Of a stretch of 64,000 bases of DNA, positions 61,955 to 64,000 are shown one piece after another. The notes below the pieces were generated by a model, which saw only the letters and a program-made list of their open reading frames with translations, did no database searches and was not told where the DNA came from. The stretch covers positions 868,001-932,000 of the forward strand of contig JACTVC010000005.1 of the NCBI GenBank assembly GCA_018417955.1, read 5' to 3'. Within the stretch, counting starts at the first letter, position 1. The number at the start of each line of letters is the position of its first letter. The position numbers and the translations under genes were made by a program. The DNA comes from Laccaria trichodermophora. Its lineage: Eukaryota > Basidiomycota > Agaricomycetes > Agaricales > Hydnangiaceae.

Positions 61955-64000
61955 TCATGCTTTCGCGCGTACGAGCCCAGACCCTGCCTTGTTACGCGGT
62001 GGAACGCGTAGACCCTTGGCTTTCATCCGCCTTCGTTTCGCCTCTGCAAGAACAACAAAGTCAGAATACAACCATCTTCCAACAACACAGACAACGAACC
62101 CTCAAGATACGGACGATCTTCCTCCGAATCAAACCCAGCGGACTCCTCCTTGTCTACACCCTCCTCAACAGGTTCTTTCATCTCCACGTCAGCAGGTGCA
62201 CTCTGCGCCTTTGTCCTCTTCTCCACCTTGAACTTGGAAACAAAGAATCCATCCATATTATGCACGTGCGGATAAAATCTCCTTGTGAGGTTCAGACTCG
62301 GGTTGAACGTCTTGCCACGGTACTTTGTGAATCCCTCGCGCCCAAAGGAAAGCCCAGTGTCGACAAGCTTCACGTTGGGTCGTTTTCGGAGGGCGTAGTC
62401 CACCACCGCCTCGTTCTCGTCCACCGTGACGGAGCAGGTCGAGTAGACAAGGTATCCACCCGTTTTGGATTCGGGACTCACGCTGTCGATGGCGCAAAGG
62501 ATGAGCTGCTTTTGAAGATGGGAGAGGAGAGTAAAGTCGCGATCGGACTATGAAACGTTGATTTTAAGAGGTGGTTCATACAGTCGGAAAAACACTTTAC
62601 CTTGTTGAGCTTGACGCTAGAATCCTTGCTTATAACGCCCGTCCCACTACACGGTGCGTCTAAAAGCACGCGATCGAACCCACCCATCACCTTTGGGAAC
62701 TCTCGGCCGTCGTACGAGCACACCACGACGTTCTTGCATCCCAAACGATGTACATTAGCTGTAAGACTCTTTGTCCTAGCCTTATTCGCGTCGTTTGCGA
62801 ATACCACACCCGTATTCTGCAACAACGCAGCGATATGCGTCGTTTTCCCACCAGGCGCAGAGGCCATATCCAGCACGCGTTCATTAGGTTGAGGAGAAAG
62901 CGCGATGACGGGGAGTAAGGAGGAAGCAGCTTGCAGCATGTAGTGGCCCGCTAGGTACTCGGGAGTCGCACCGATAGGAACGCTACTTTCAAAGACTTGG
63001 AGTCCGACGTTGGTCCATTTCCCGATGGGTTCCAGATTTACACCACGGTTCACGAGTGCTTGAGCTAGATCACGTCTTCTTGTTCGTAAGGTGTTGGTTC
63101 GAATCGTTACAGGACGAGAGACTTCGTTTGCCTCGAAAAATTCGATGGCCTTGCACAAATTATGAAAATCAAGGAGTAGAATGAGGGAAATAAATGTTAC
63201 CTCGGCAACAGGGAATAGTTGGAAAAGTTTCTCGACCAAGAAGTCATTGTAACCGTAATAGCTAGCTATATCAGCCATAAGCTGGCTTGTATATTCTGAC
63301 CGTGAACTGAAAAGGAGGGTAAACGATCAAACAAATGTCACAAAGATACCAAACGACTGACCGGCCTTTCTCAGCGCGTTTTGAAAACTTTTCAAGGACG
63401 CGTACGCACTCCCTCAAACGGCGTTGCACGACCTGTAAATCCGGACCTCCCCTAGCCTTTTCTTCCTCCCGTTCAGTAGCCGTCGGCAGATGAAAAGGTT
63501 CAGCATCTATGTTGCCCTCCTCATCCGCCTCCCCATCCATATCTACATCTTCGTCTTCTTCCTCGTCCTCTTGGGCTCCCCGCAGCTCTTCCGCGTCGAG
63601 CTCAGCCTCTGCGGCTGCTCGGGCGTCGAGGGCTTTTGACCGCGCTTCCATGTTGGCCATCGTCACGCGTTCCTCGTCGTCTGAAGCGTCAGAGTCACTG
63701 CTGGAGGCGTCAGAGGCTGTTGGGATAATTTTGAGTGGGCGTTCGGCCTGTTTTGATTTTTTCCGTTTCCCAATGGGGGCTTTGGGTGCGTCATCCTCTT
63801 CTTCTTCTTCGTCGGTATCAAAATCAAATTCCTGGAGCGGACCACGTAGGGGCTCGTCACTAGGAGGAAGCATGAGTTCGTGAAGCACTAAGGGTACAAA
63901 AAGTAGGTCGCACTCGACATTATCCAGGTCAAATTCGTCCAAATCAAGATGAGCGTCTGGATCTTCCTCATCATCGTCGTCGAACAGAGACCTAGCAGTC
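61955..64000 (-). CDS. NOP2: Nucleolar 25S rRNA m5C methyltransferase Nop2, 3' part
   Basis: Cytosine-5 RNA methyltransferase required for 60S subunit assembly. The 5' end lies beyond 64000. The visible N-terminal region is very acidic ([40 protein letters not shown]) as in Nop2. The catalytic domain reads [58 protein letters not shown] (SAM motif I), [33 protein letters not shown] (motif IV) and [16 protein letters not shown] (motif VI; TCSV holds the catalytic Cys). The end, [16 protein letters not shown], is the family C-terminal motif, followed by an acidic and basic tail ending at 61955-61957. An intron at about 63890-63940 keeps the acidic frame. Confidence 0.93.

Overview
The window is nuclear DNA of a filamentous basidiomycete, most likely an Agaricomycete. 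Genes are dense and cut by many short introns, mostly 46-65 nt with GT-AG ends. Proteins match fungal families, and several genes (the arginine/glutamate-rich giant, the Pro/Gly-tailed orphan, the Ala/Glu-rich protein) look basidiomycete-style. The window holds 30 protein genes, two of them cut by its edges. I saw no rRNA, tRNA, CRISPR array or intact transposon. The calls rest on reading translated sequence and splice sites by eye; no database was searched.

Layout, left to right. 1-13 kb: cytosolic Hsp70 (partial) with a textbook heat-shock promoter; PP2A B56 regulatory subunit; an orphan Pro-rich protein; mitochondrial citrate synthase; Sec66; a USP7/Ubp15 deubiquitinase. 13.5-21 kb: one 7.4-kb gene for a ~2363-residue disordered protein with a ~400-residue Arg/Glu helix encoded by a 1.1-kb purine tract. 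21-31 kb: primase large subunit Pri2, SMC5/6 subunit Nse1, a mitochondrial-type AAA ATPase, phosphatidylinositol synthase and an Sso1-type syntaxin. 31-43 kb: asparagine synthetase, a RhoGEF, a family-16-type methyltransferase, a small EF-hand-like protein, the SDH assembly factor SDHAF4, SmD3 and Prp28. 43-50 kb: a Hal4/Sat4-type kinase, the ER lectin Yos9/OS-9 and an AT-hook protein. 50-55.2 kb: kynurenine 3-monooxygenase, kynureninase and a kynurenine-formamidase-like hydrolase, side by side. 55-64 kb: Pmp3, eIF2B-epsilon, an Ala/Glu-rich protein, a PalI/Sur7-like membrane protein and the rRNA methyltransferase Nop2 (partial).

How the genes relate. Much of the window is housekeeping, but some neighbours share function. 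Three consecutive genes cover three successive tryptophan-to-hydroxyanthranilate (NAD+ de novo) steps, and two of them share a 230-bp promoter with an inverted repeat. SmD3 and Prp28, both spliceosomal, are head to head over 160 bp. Many other genes are also divergent pairs with promoters of about 110-230 bp, so shared regulation is possible but adjacency alone is weak evidence.

Other points of interest are five introns with apparent GC donors, a probable 6-nt microexon in SmD3, and a four-unit heat-shock element in exact 10-bp phase. Where every exon was traced (B56, orphan, citrate synthase, Sec66, giant, Pri2, Nse1, PI synthase, methyltransferase, EF-hand-like, SmD3, kinase, AT-hook, formamidase, Pmp3, PalI), the summed coding length is divisible by three.
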